A stretch of DNA of 64,000 nt, taken from NCBI RefSeq assembly GCF_014164775.1, contig NZ_JACJGB010000007.1, positions 62,001 to 126,000 of the forward strand. Reading direction: 5' to 3'. Within the stretch, counting starts at the first letter, position 1; each line of letters opens with the position of its first letter. The translations under genes and the position numbers were made by a program. This document shows, one piece after another, positions 15,446 to 24,064 of this stretch. The notes under the pieces were generated by a model. The model saw nothing but the letters and a program-made list of their open reading frames with translations. It had not been told where the DNA came from and ran no database searches. The stretch comes from Tessaracoccus sp. MC1679 (GTDB lineage Bacteria; Actinomycetota; Actinomycetes; Propionibacteriales; Propionibacteriaceae).

Positions 15446-17137
15446 CTAGACGAGTTCGGGGATGCGGAGGGCGGCGACGAGCTCGTCCACGCTGAGCGGC
15501 AGCGGGTCCATGCCCAGCTCGGCGCCCAGCGCGACGACCTGCGGGGGCACCAACCTGGCGCGCCGCATCAGCTCGGGGTGGGTGAACAGGGCGCGGGGGT
15601 CGACGTCGGCTGCCACCCTCCCGGCCTCCAGGACGATCACCCGGTTGGCCCATTCGGCCACGAGATGCATGTCGTGGGTGGCCACGACGGTGCACTCGAT
15701 CACCTGGCCCAGGTCGGCCAGCATCCCGGTGACGTCCTCCCGGCTCGACACGTCCAGCGACGAGGTGGGTTCGTCGAGCAGGAGCAGCTTCGGGCGCATC
15801 GCCAGCCCGATGGCGAGCGTGGCCCGGCGCTGCTGCCCGCCCGACAGCCCGCGACCGTCCCGGTCCGCGAACTCGTCCAGCCGCACCCGCCTGAGCACGT
15901 CGTCGACGAGGCCCTCCCAGCCCGCGACGGCGCGACCCGACGGAAACAGCGCGACGTCGGCGCGGATCGAGTCCTTGAGGAACATCTGCTGCGGGTGCTG
16001 ATAGAGGTAGGCGGCGATCTCCGCCAGCCTGCCGGGGGTGCGGCTGCGCGTGTTGACGCCGTCGATCTCCACCTCGCCCGAGCGGGGGACCGACAGGCCG
16101 GCGAGGTGCTTGAGCAGGGTGGTCTTGCCGGACCCGTTGCCGCCGACGAGCGCCACCCTGTCGCCGGCGAACAGCTCCAGATCGAGCCCGGTGAGGACCG
16201 GCTGGATGTCTCCGGCAACCGTGCGGTAGCCGTGATGGAGGTCGACAGTGCGGGCCACGACGCGCTCCTGCGGCCGATGCCGCGGCTCGGCCACGACAGG
16301 ACCGGGCACCAGGCCACGCTCGCGCAACAGATTGGCCGCTCCCGCCACGTCGCGCGGGGCGCGGTCGGCGCCGACGGCGGAACACACCTGCACCACCTGC
16401 GGCGCCGGGATGCCGTGGCGCTGCAGCTCGCCGGTGCGGTTCACCGCCTCGTCGATCCCCAGATGCCAGACCGGGGCGCCGTCGGCCATGAGCACCACGG
16501 ACTTCGCGTACTGCGCGACGAACTCGGCGTGGTGCTCGATAGTGATGACGGTCAGCCCGAGTTCCTCGTTGAGGCGCCGCAGCTGCCGGTAGATCTCGTG
16601 CGCGCGGGCGGGGTCGAGCTCGGCCACCGGCTCGTCGACCACCACGACGTCCGGGCGCAGCGCGAGCACCGCGGCCAGCGCAGTGGCGTGCGCCTGCCCG
16701 CCGCTGAGCGCCCAGGTGAATCGCTTCTCCAGCGGCGCGAGGTCCAGCTGGTCCATCACCTCGGCGGTGCGCTCGGCATGGTCGTCGTGGCCGAAGTTGA
16801 TCGGCCCGAACGAGATCTCGTCGCGGACCGTGGGGCGCACCAGCTGGTTGAGGAAGTCCTGGTAGACGTAGCCCACCTTGGACGACAGCTCGGCGACCGA
16901 CGAGGTGAACGTGTCGACGCCGTCGACGACGACCTCCCCGGCGAAGTCACCGGACCAATAGTGGGGGACGAGCCCGTTGAAGGTTTTACACAGGGTGGTC
17001 TTGCCCGAGCCGTTGCCGCCCACGATCGCCACGAAGTCGCCGCGCTCGATCGTGAGGTTGACGTTGCGCAGGGTGTCGGCCTCAGCTCCCGGGTAGCGGA
17101 AGCTGAGGTCCGACACTCTGATGATCGGGTCGCTCAC
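15446..17137 (-). CDS. ECF transporter ATPase, two ATP-binding domains fused
   Basis: A 563-aa fusion. Domain 1 has GGNGSGKTT (about 39-47), ALSGGQAHATALA and VVVVDEPVAELD. Domain 2 has GGNGSGKTTLLKH, GLSGGQQRRATLAIGL and LLLLDEPTSSLD. GTG 17137 is the start; it overlaps the stop of the S-component gene by four bases. Joined A1A2 ATPases are common in actinobacterial ECF systems. Domain 1 reads ALSGGQAHATAL rather than the usual SGGQxQR, an uncommon signature variant. Confidence 0.9.
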   Translation of the reverse strand: MSDPIIRVSDLSFRYPGAEADTLRNVNLTIERGDFVAIVGGNGSGKTTLCKTFNGLVPHYWSGDFAGEVVVDGVDTFTSSVAELSSKVGYVYQDFLNQLVRPTVRDEISFGPINFGHDDHAERTAEVMDQLDLAPLEKRFTWALSGGQAHATALAAVLALRPDVVVVDEPVAELDPARAHEIYRQLRRLNEELGLTVITIEHHAEFVAQYAKSVVLMADGAPVWHLGIDEAVNRTGELQRHGIPAPQVVQVCSAVGADRAPRDVAGAANLLRERGLVPGPVVAEPRHRPQERVVARTVDLHHGYRTVAGDIQPVLTGLDLELFAGDRVALVGGNGSGKTTLLKHLAGLSVPRSGEVEIDGVNTRSRTPGRLAEIAAYLYQHPQQMFLKDSIRADVALFPSGRAVAGWEGLVDDVLRRVRLDEFADRDGRGLSGGQQRRATLAIGLAMRPKLLLLDEPTSSLDVSSREDVTGMLADLGQVIECTVVATHDMHLVAEWANRVIVLEAGRVAADVDPRALFTHPELMRRARLVPPQVVALGAELGMDPLPLSVDELVAALRIPELV

Positions 17138-18093
17138 GCGTCGACCTTCTCCTTGCGCAGATCGGCCTCGGCCAGCCGGACCGCCTCGTCGGCGTCCACC
17201 TCGGGGCGGGTGTCGCCGCGGGTGCCCAGCCGGTAGGCCAGGACCGCGACGACGGTGGTGAGCACGATCGCCCCCACGCCCACCCACAGGAAGCTGGTGC
17301 CGTACTGGTCCAGGAACTCGGCCTCGAAGACGCCCACCTCAATGTCCCAGGACTCGAGGAAGGCGAAGAATGCCGAACCGATGGCCATGGCCACGGCGAC
17401 GACCACGAACCAGCCGGTCCGCGGCGCCTCGCCGGGGATGGGCTCGCCTGGCACCCGTGGGCGCACGCCCATGAGCGGCTCGATCTTGCCGTGCAGCGCC
17501 GGGATGAGCCACATCGCGGGGATGGCGCCGAAGAGGATGCCGGAGATGAGGATGTCGACGCCGAACCCGAGCGACTCGATGAGCAGCATTGACTCGGGCA
17601 GGCCCTCGACGAACTCGGCGTCCTCGAGGCCCACCCACACCTTGGTGAGGTCGACGACGGCGGAGAGGAACTTGTCGATGACCACCACGAGGATGGCGCC
17701 CACCCAGATCTGCGGCCGGCTGCGCGGGTTACGGATCAGGGAGCCGGCGATGTAGAGGGCGAGGAACATCTGGAAGTAGCCCTCGATCTCCGAGAGGCCG
17801 GAGAAGTCGCCCATGAGGAGGTCGACGAAGACGATCTCGCCGAGCGGGGCGCCGAGCGCGGCCCACAGCGGGGAGAAGAGCGCCACCATCGCCAGCGGCA
17901 CGAAGACGAAGTAGGACACGGAGACGTCGACGGGGCCGATGGTCACGTCGGGGATGATCTCGAGGATGATGTTGGCCAGGCCGAACAGGGCCATGGACAG
18001 CACGAAGATCATCAGCTTCTGGGGCGTCTGCAGCTGCGGGAGGCCGCCGGTGGTGCGCAGCCGGCCGGCGCGCTCGTCGGGTGAGTGGGACAT
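17134..18093 (-). CDS. ECF transporter substrate-binding S component
   Basis: A 319-aa membrane protein with at least six helices, starting with a cytoplasmic segment (RLRTTGGLPQLQTPQKLMIF) and a membrane core in which LWAALGAPLGEIVFVDLLMG resembles the S-component pattern. The charged C-tail (DEAVRLAEADLRKEKVDA) overlaps the ATPase start. AAAGGAC precedes the ATG. The ligand is not identifiable; the co-transcribed HAD phosphatase suggests something phosphorylated at some stage. Confidence 0.75.
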   Translation of the reverse strand: MSHSPDERAGRLRTTGGLPQLQTPQKLMIFVLSMALFGLANIILEIIPDVTIGPVDVSVSYFVFVPLAMVALFSPLWAALGAPLGEIVFVDLLMGDFSGLSEIEGYFQMFLALYIAGSLIRNPRSRPQIWVGAILVVVIDKFLSAVVDLTKVWVGLEDAEFVEGLPESMLLIESLGFGVDILISGILFGAIPAMWLIPALHGKIEPLMGVRPRVPGEPIPGEAPRTGWFVVVAVAMAIGSAFFAFLESWDIEVGVFEAEFLDQYGTSFLWVGVGAIVLTTVVAVLAYRLGTRGDTRPEVDADEAVRLAEADLRKEKVDA

Positions 18094-18112
18094 CGTGGTG
18101 GTCCTTTCGGGG

Positions 18113-19705
18113 TCAGATCGCGGGTGCGATCCGGTCGATCAGGTCGATGAGGTGGGCTGGGGAGTCGACGACGCGAGTCGCCGACCCGTCGGTCAGGGCA
18201 CGGTCCAGGTCCTCGTCGGCGGTGGATCCACCCCGGACGAGGACGCGGTGGGCGATGCCGACGGCGCGGGCGCCCTCGGCGTCGTTGAGGGGCTTGTCGC
18301 CGAGAAACCAGGTGCGGTGCGGGTCGGCCTGGGCGATGGCCAGTGCTTCGCGGAAGATGGCCGGCGACGGCTTGCGGACGCCGATCTCGTCGGAGCACAC
18401 GTAGGCCGCGACGAGGTCGGCCAGGCCGTGGCGGGCGCATTCGGCGCGCACGGTGCGCCCCGAGACGGTGTTGGACACCACCACCACCGTCATGCCGGCC
18501 GCGCGGCAGGCACGGAACAGCTCCGCGACCCCGGGGCGAAGCGAGCGCACCGTCTTGGCCTGCGCGTAGCGGGCCATGAGGTCGTCGGCCTCGGCGAGCA
18601 GCCAGGAGGTGTGGCGGCCGCCGAGGAGCGCGTCGACGCGGGCCCAGAACTGTTGGGCGGTCTGCTCGGGCAGGTCGTCGATCCGGCCGGCCCGGTACCG
18701 GGCGGCGAGCTCTCGCTTGGCGCTGCGGTGCTGCTCCCGCGCGCCGGCCATGGCCCGCAGGAGGGCCTCCGCGGTGGGGGCGTCGTCGTGGATGCGGCCG
18801 AGGCGGCGGGCGATGTCGCGGGCGAGGTCCTCGACGGCGGCCGGGGTGGGGACGGTCGAGGAGATGACCCCGCCGTGATCGATGAGGAGCGCCGGCCGGC
18901 CCTCCTCCCGGGGGGCGACGGAGGCAAGAGCGGGTCCGCGGGAGGCGGCGCGCAGCGCGTCGAGGAGGCCGCGGGGGTCGTCGAGGATGACGTCTGGGCG
19001 CTCCGCGATGTCGAAGGGGGGATGGTCGGTGTGCTTGGACCGGGTGAGCAGCACCGCGCCCACCCCTGCGCGGCGCCCGGCCGCGACGTCGCGGTCCATG
19101 GTGTCGCCCACGTACCAGGTGCGTCGCGGGTCCAGGCCGAGGGCGTCGGCGGCGATCTCGATCATCCGCGGGTTGGGCTTGCGGACGCCCACCTCGTCGG
19201 AGTAGACCTGCACGTCGACGAGGTCCGCGAGGCCGCGCTCCGCCAGGATCCGGCGGTGGCTGAGGCCAGCGTGCGCGTTGGAGACCACCCCCACCCCGAT
19301 GCCCTCGGCGCGGCAGAAGGCGAGCAGCTCCGGAATGCCGGGCCGCACGATGTGGTCCGACATGGTGACCGACACCATCGCGAGCAGCTCGGAGGCCTCC
19401 GCGATCACCAGCTCGCGGGCGCCGTCGGGGAGGTCTGCCAGGAGGAACTCCCCCACCACCTCCCGGTGCGACATCTCCCGCGGGGCGGGACGCCGGGAGG
19501 ACGCGTGCTTCCAGTGCTTGAGGGCCTGCTGGCCGGCGAGGAAGGTGCGCTCAAGGGCCGCCGGGTCCAGCTCGTGCCCTCCACGGGCCAGCATCCGGTG
19601 CAGGTGGATGGCCACCTCCCTCGGACCCGTCGGGCGCTTGCGCGTTTCGACGATGACCCCTCCGAAATCGAGCAGCAGCCCGTCGGGACGGCGGTTCAGA
19701 CCCAT
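18113..19705 (-). CDS. Tandem HAD-like hydrolase (two domains in one chain)
   Basis: A 530-aa protein made of two HAD domains. Domain 1 has nucleophile D13 (LLLDFGGVI), motif II VVSNAHAG, KPNP lysine K176 and acidic motif GDTMDRD near D201. Domain 2 repeats the set: LLIDHGGVIS (D276), VVSNTVSG, RKPSPAIF and GDKPLNDAEG. The second position of motif I is G in both, as in many class-IA HADs. Both domains keep the catalytic residues. It opens the leftward ECF operon, 20 bases before the S-component gene, and is divergent from LacI. Confidence 0.85.
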   Translation of the reverse strand: MGLNRRPDGLLLDFGGVIVETRKRPTGPREVAIHLHRMLARGGHELDPAALERTFLAGQQALKHWKHASSRRPAPREMSHREVVGEFLLADLPDGARELVIAEASELLAMVSVTMSDHIVRPGIPELLAFCRAEGIGVGVVSNAHAGLSHRRILAERGLADLVDVQVYSDEVGVRKPNPRMIEIAADALGLDPRRTWYVGDTMDRDVAAGRRAGVGAVLLTRSKHTDHPPFDIAERPDVILDDPRGLLDALRAASRGPALASVAPREEGRPALLIDHGGVISSTVPTPAAVEDLARDIARRLGRIHDDAPTAEALLRAMAGAREQHRSAKRELAARYRAGRIDDLPEQTAQQFWARVDALLGGRHTSWLLAEADDLMARYAQAKTVRSLRPGVAELFRACRAAGMTVVVVSNTVSGRTVRAECARHGLADLVAAYVCSDEIGVRKPSPAIFREALAIAQADPHRTWFLGDKPLNDAEGARAVGIAHRVLVRGGSTADEDLDRALTDGSATRVVDSPAHLIDLIDRIAPAI

Positions 19706-19717
19706 GACACCTCACTT

Positions 19718-19797
19718 CTGGAACGTTCCGGTTCGACCCTAGAGGGCCCGGGTAACGGGAAGGTGTCGTGTCGGTGAACAGTGCTGGAGCGATCCAG
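19718..19797. promoter_or_regulatory. Two LacI-type operators in the divergent gap
   Basis: Two 14-bp near-palindromes fit CTGGANCGNTCCRG: CTGGAACGTTCCGG at 19718-19731 and CTGGAGCGATCCAG at 19784-19797. A central CG step with symmetric arms is typical of LacI-family sites. They bracket the 112-base gap between the HAD/ECF operon (starts 19705, leftward) and the lacI-type gene (starts 19818), so one protein could repress both directions. Confidence 0.75.
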
Positions 19798-19817
19798 AAA
19801 CGTGGTAGGCAAGGGGG

Positions 19818-20765
19818 ATGAAGACCCGCATCACCATCGTCGACGTGGCCCGCGCGGCCGGGGTGTCGAAGTCCCTGGTGTCGGTTGCGCTCCGCAACGA
19901 CCCTGGAGTGGGGCCGGCCACCCGGGAGCGGATCCTCCGGGTGGCCGACGAACTGGGCTACCGGTCCAACCTCTGGGCCCGGTCCCTGGTGCAGGGCAGC
20001 ACCAATCTCGTCGGCGTGCTCCTGGCCGACCTCGGCAACGCCTACCACACCGACGTGGTGATCGGCGTCGAGGACGCGGCCGCCGAGCAGGGGTTGGGGG
20101 TGGTGATCAGCCACGGTCGCGGGGACTCGGAGCGGATGGCAGCGCAGCTGGGACGGCTCGTGCAGCTGGGGGTCGACGGGGTGGTGATCGTCTCCGCGCA
20201 CACCCCGCCCGGCGCGCTGGCCGAGGCGGCGCGGGTGATGCCGGTGGTGGTCGTCGGCCGTCCCGCGATGCTGCCGGAGTCCGTAAGCGGGATCAGCAAC
20301 GACGACGAGCTCGGGGGCCGGCTCGCCGTCACGCACCTCGTCGACGGTGGCCGCTCCCGGGTGGCGTTCCTGCAGATGTCGGGGTCGACGTCGGCGCTGG
20401 CGCGGCGGGACGCCTACCTGCGAGTGGTCGAGGAGCGAAGCCTGCCCGCAACGGTGCTCTCCCCGGCAGGGCTGGACGCCGATGCGCTGCGGGGCGTGGA
20501 CGCGGTGTTCGCGTCGAACGACCGCGGGGCCGTTCAGCTGTTGGCGGCGGCCCACGACGCGGGGGTCTCGGTGCCGACGGAGCTGGCCGTGGTGGGCTAC
20601 GACGACACGGACCTCGCGCGCCTCGTCAGACCCCAGCTGAGTTCGATCGCCCAGCCGAGGCTCGAGATGGGCCGACGGGCGCTTGAGATCCTGCAGGGCG
20701 GGGAGGTGGTGCGCGAGACGCACGCGCCGCACCTGGTGGTGAGGGCGTCGTCGGCCCCCGCCTGA
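19818..20765 (+). CDS. LacI-family transcriptional regulator
   Basis: A 315-aa LacI/GalR protein. The helix-turn-helix and hinge are clear: ITIVDVARAAGVSKSLVSVA followed by LRVADELGYRSNLWARSL. The periplasmic-binding-like domain includes LVGVLLADLGNAYHTDVV and ends in AVVGYDDTDLARLVRPQLSS. Full length for the family. It probably senses a sugar or related ligand taken up by the divergent ECF system. Confidence 0.92.
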   Translation: MKTRITIVDVARAAGVSKSLVSVALRNDPGVGPATRERILRVADELGYRSNLWARSLVQGSTNLVGVLLADLGNAYHTDVVIGVEDAAAEQGLGVVISHGRGDSERMAAQLGRLVQLGVDGVVIVSAHTPPGALAEAARVMPVVVVGRPAMLPESVSGISNDDELGGRLAVTHLVDGGRSRVAFLQMSGSTSALARRDAYLRVVEERSLPATVLSPAGLDADALRGVDAVFASNDRGAVQLLAAAHDAGVSVPTELAVVGYDDTDLARLVRPQLSSIAQPRLEMGRRALEILQGGEVVRETHAPHLVVRASSAPA

Positions 20766-20800
20766 CCCGCGCGGTGTCGAGTTCCCCGCTCGCACGCGCG

Positions 20801-21093
20801 ACGCCTGCGCTACGTCCCCACACCTGCGCTACGTCCCCACACCTGCGTTGCGTCCCCTCGCCTGCGACCTCGCCAGCCTTACTGCGCGACACCTGTCCTG
20901 GAGCGCAGGCGAGCCGCGATAAGGCAGGCGCGTCCCCACGCCTGCGTTGCGTCCCCACGCCTGCGTTGCGTCCCCACGCCTGCGTTGCGTCCCCACGCCT
21001 GCGTTGCGTCCCCACGCCTGCGACCTCGCCAGCCTTTCTGCGTGGCACCTGTCCTGGAGCGCAGGCGAGCCGCGATGAGGCAGGCGCGTTCCG
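20801..21093. repeat. 19-bp tandem array with two interleaved 80-bp units
   Basis: Three 19-mers (starts 20801, 20820, 20839; ACGCCTGCGYTNCGTCCCC type) are followed by an 80-base unit (20858-20937), then four identical 19-mers (starts 20938, 20957, 20976, 20995) and a second copy of the 80-base unit (21014-21093). The long unit contains CTCGCCTGCG and CGCAGGCGAG, able to form a 10-bp stem. The 19-mers match those at 831-914. It fills the gap between the LacI and DUF488 genes. There are no unique spacers, so it is not a CRISPR. Confidence 0.9.
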
Positions 21094-21096
21094 CCG

Positions 21097-21645
21097 TCAG
21101 GCAAAGCCGTGCCGGTCGTCGGGGTAGGTCACCCGAGACAGCTCGTCGACCACCGGCACGGCGCCCCACTGGCCGAGCTGGTGTCGACGCGGGGCCGCCT
21201 CGCCCATCAGGTGCCACACGGTCCAGCCCCTGGCGGTCAACGTGTTCGAGATCAGCAGCCGGTGACACCTCCACGGCATGGGTTCCCCGCACATCACCGC
21301 AGTCCGGGTGTCGCGGGCCAGTGCCGACAACCGGGCGATTCCCGCCTCGTATCCCTCGGTCAGCGTGTAGTCCGCGTAGTTCCTGAAGCTCGTGTTCTTC
21401 CATCCCGCGTTGACCGCCGGGTCCACCCCCTGCTTGCGACGACGCCCGCCCAGCTCGGCGAGGTGGAGGTAACCGATGCCGGCCTCCGGCAGCCACTGGG
21501 CCATCGCGTCGCTGCCGAACTGCGGAGTCCGGCGGGAACCGGGGTGGGCGCGCACGTCGACCAAGAGCCCGATCCCGTGTTCCTGCAGGGGCTGCAGGAA
21601 CTCCTCCACCGGGCAGGTCCAGTGGCCGATGGTCCAGATCTCCAT
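21097..21645 (-). CDS. DUF488 family protein
   Basis: A 182-aa DUF488 protein: TIGHW at the start, DVRAHPGSRRTPQF, YLHLAELGG, and the conserved cysteine motifs MCGEPMPWRCHRLLI. ATG 21645 is the family start; the longer frame upstream is not conserved-looking. The biochemical role of the family is not settled. The stop lies four bases from the repeat array. Confidence 0.9.
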   Translation of the reverse strand: MEIWTIGHWTCPVEEFLQPLQEHGIGLLVDVRAHPGSRRTPQFGSDAMAQWLPEAGIGYLHLAELGGRRRKQGVDPAVNAGWKNTSFRNYADYTLTEGYEAGIARLSALARDTRTAVMCGEPMPWRCHRLLISNTLTARGWTVWHLMGEAAPRRHQLGQWGAVPVVDELSRVTYPDDRHGFA

Positions 21646-21786
21646 GCCTCGCACGCTACGCCGTTGCACTCCCACCGAGACACGTAGCCGTGCCGCGACG
21701 CCCCACTTCGCCGGCGATTCGTGCACCATCGGCGACGTGTCTGGTCTGTCCGCCATGATCAGGTGGGGCACGTGGACGGGGGAAAC

Positions 21787-23880
21787 ATGGCACTCGAACT
21801 ACCGGGGGCAACGCCGCAGGTGGTCAGCGACGGGCTGGACGTGCACAGGCTGGTGGCTTACCTCCGCTCGGAGGCGCGCACCCGGCCCGTCGTCGTGCTG
21901 ACGGTGGCGCATGGCAGGCAGAACCCGTACGTGAATCCCGGAGACTTCCTCGCCGACGGGCGCGCCGACGTCGTCACGCTCACCCATGACCGCGTGACCT
22001 ATGCGTTCTCCGACGTGGTGGGCAAGGAGGCGTCGGTGTACGGAGGCGCATGCCGGGTGTACCCGCCGGGGACCGACTGGGAGACCGACCCACATTCGAT
22101 CCCGCTGTTCCTTGCACGCGGCACGCGCGAGATCAAGGATCTCAGGGGCCTCCTGCGCGATGCCCTCCGGAGCGCCCTGGAACCGCCGCCCACTCCGGCC
22201 GCTCCGCCCACTCCCCCGACGGCGCCGCGGAGCCACGGGATCCCGGGTACCCCGTCGCTGCCCCCGACGGTGCGCACCCGCGACGAGGCCGCCGCCCTCG
22301 GGGTGTTCCTCCGCAGCTCCACCAGGCAGCGGCCGGTGGTAGTGGTCTCGCGGGCAACGGGCACCGTCGAGGCTTACGCCGACGTCGAGTCGCTCCGCTC
22401 GACTCTCCGCGGGATAGCCGACGTGGCGGAGATCGAGACGCCCGAGGCAAGCTGGGCGTTCAGCGAGGCTGTTCCGCCGATGTGCCAGGTCTACGGCGGC
22501 GCCTCGCGCGTCTACCCGATCGGTCACGGCTGGGAGACGGATCCGTACGAGTCCCCGCTGCGGTTCGCCTACGGGAGGACGGACCGCGTCAGGATCACGC
22601 GCGAGCTCGTCTCGGACGCCATGAGCATGTCGTCGGCCGGCGGGTTCGTCGCCGACGCCGCCGTCGAGCGGGCCGCCGTGCAGGTGAGCGGGACGGTCTC
22701 CGGGGTGGCGGGAGGTCGTGCGCTGGTGAACGTGGGCGGAGGGCTGCCGTGCGTGATCTGGCCGGAGCTGGTGGAGCCCGGTGTCGCGGCCGAGCGGCTC
22801 TTCCGCAGGGGGATGCCCGTGCGCGGGGAGCTCGACCCGGAGAGCCGGCGCCTGGACGTCCGCGGGATGCGACGCCGCGCCGAGGACGCCGTCGCCTCCT
22901 ACGAGCCTGGCGATACGGTGCTGGCAAGGGTCGCGGCGGTGGATGCCGAGGGATGCACAGTCGAGCTCTACCCCGGCTTCACCCGCACCATTGCGGCCGA
23001 CCTTCTAACTGAGGACGGCAAGGATCTCCGGCTGCTGCTCTCAGAGGGCGACGTGGTGCCGGTGTGGTTCGGAGAGCGCGACCAGGGTTCGGGCGAGTGG
23101 TTGCTCTCGATGCTCGACGCGGCTGCGCCAGAGGAGGCCGCGACTGCCCCGAGCATCCTCGACGGCGGGCCGCCGTGGCTCGTCGCCGAGCAGATCAGCG
23201 AGCAGCCGGCGGCCCAGGAGACAGAGGCCCTGGAGGCCGAGGCCCCGTCCGCCGTGGATGCGGAGGCGCCCCCCGCGGTGGGCGCGCCCGAGGCGACTCC
23301 CGACGTCGTGGAAGGGCTGCTGCGGGATCAGCTGCAGCTCGTGGAGGAGCTGCGACGGACCCGGGCGGATCTGGCCAGGGAGCAGGATGAGGCCAGGGAG
23401 CTGCGCAGGCAGCTGCGCGAGGAGGTGCGGAGGAAGAAGTCGCGCGCGCGGCCGTCGGTTCCGGACGAGGTGCTGTTCTCGACGGAGGATGGGCAGCTGG
23501 ACTTCGAGATCCGGCAGCACTGGGCCTACACCGTCCCCGTCGGGGAGAAGGAACGCTACCCACTGGCAGCGTGGCGCTACGGGCCCGGGTTCTTCGACAC
23601 GTTGGGCGCGGTGCACGGGGTGTCGCGGACGAAGGTGGTGGAGGTGCTGGTGCAGGTGCTCACCGGGCGCGACGCGGAGCTTGCCTCGCGCGAGCTGCAC
23701 CAGCTGCGCAGCGGGAAGGGCGGCGACGACGCACCCGTCACGCGCAACGGTGGGGAGACGTGCTGGCGGGTGTCGCTGCAGAGCAACACGCCCAGCGCCC
23801 GTCGCCTGCACTACTGGAAGTGCGCCGACGGGACGGTCGAGTTCTCCAGCGTGCGTCTGCACGACGACGTCCGGCCGTAG
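21787..23880 (+). CDS. Large multidomain protein with duplicated N-terminal module, unrecognised
   Basis: A 697-aa protein. Two related modules (about 10-125 and 155-285) each hold VVVL/VVVV, an AFS or WAFS segment, VYGGA-RVYP, then WETDP and a Pro-Leu-containing strand. A linker rich in Pro separates them. Next come two S1/OB-like stretches (SGTVSGVAGGRALVNV and DTVLARVAAVDAEGCTVELY), an acidic Ala/Glu linker, a coiled coil (about 515-560) and a C-terminal domain with FEIRQHWAYTVP and LHYWKCADGTVEFSSV. GGGGGA precedes ATG 21787. I do not recognise the whole; RNA binding or phage-response sensing are only possibilities. Confidence 0.6.
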   Translation: MALELPGATPQVVSDGLDVHRLVAYLRSEARTRPVVVLTVAHGRQNPYVNPGDFLADGRADVVTLTHDRVTYAFSDVVGKEASVYGGACRVYPPGTDWETDPHSIPLFLARGTREIKDLRGLLRDALRSALEPPPTPAAPPTPPTAPRSHGIPGTPSLPPTVRTRDEAAALGVFLRSSTRQRPVVVVSRATGTVEAYADVESLRSTLRGIADVAEIETPEASWAFSEAVPPMCQVYGGASRVYPIGHGWETDPYESPLRFAYGRTDRVRITRELVSDAMSMSSAGGFVADAAVERAAVQVSGTVSGVAGGRALVNVGGGLPCVIWPELVEPGVAAERLFRRGMPVRGELDPESRRLDVRGMRRRAEDAVASYEPGDTVLARVAAVDAEGCTVELYPGFTRTIAADLLTEDGKDLRLLLSEGDVVPVWFGERDQGSGEWLLSMLDAAAPEEAATAPSILDGGPPWLVAEQISEQPAAQETEALEAEAPSAVDAEAPPAVGAPEATPDVVEGLLRDQLQLVEELRRTRADLAREQDEARELRRQLREEVRRKKSRARPSVPDEVLFSTEDGQLDFEIRQHWAYTVPVGEKERYPLAAWRYGPGFFDTLGAVHGVSRTKVVEVLVQVLTGRDAELASRELHQLRSGKGGDDAPVTRNGGETCWRVSLQSNTPSARRLHYWKCADGTVEFSSVRLHDDVRP

Positions 23881-23996
23881 CCTCCCTCAGGCGACGGACG
23901 CCCATCGACCTCGACGGCGCCCCCGCCATCACGCCAGTGGCGGATCTGGTGGCGCCGACGCGACCAGACCTTCCATTCAGCGCACGACACCCCGGA

Positions 23997-24012
23997 TGAA
24001 CTTGAAAGTTCA
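23997..24012. promoter_or_regulatory. 16-bp operator before the NmrA-type reductase
   Basis: TGAACTT and AAGTTCA form a perfect inverted repeat with a GA spacer. TTGAAA within it can act as a -35 box, with TATCCT at 24022-24027 as a -10 (spacing short, 14). HxlR- or MarR-type repressors often bind such sites before NmrA-like reductase genes; no such regulator is in the window. Confidence 0.55.
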
Positions 24013-24064
24013 ATGATCGGCTATCCTGGGGACGTCATCCTGCGCCACCATGAGGAGAAGCACC

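Noticed and set aside
20801-21093. CRISPR array
   Set aside because: Units are 19 bp with no unique spacers; the four central copies are identical end to end, and there are no cas genes.
12773-23954. Shared 16-mer GGCGGATCTGGTGGCG at about 12773 and 23939
   Set aside because: A single GC-rich match of this length is expected by chance in 64 kb; the flanks do not align.
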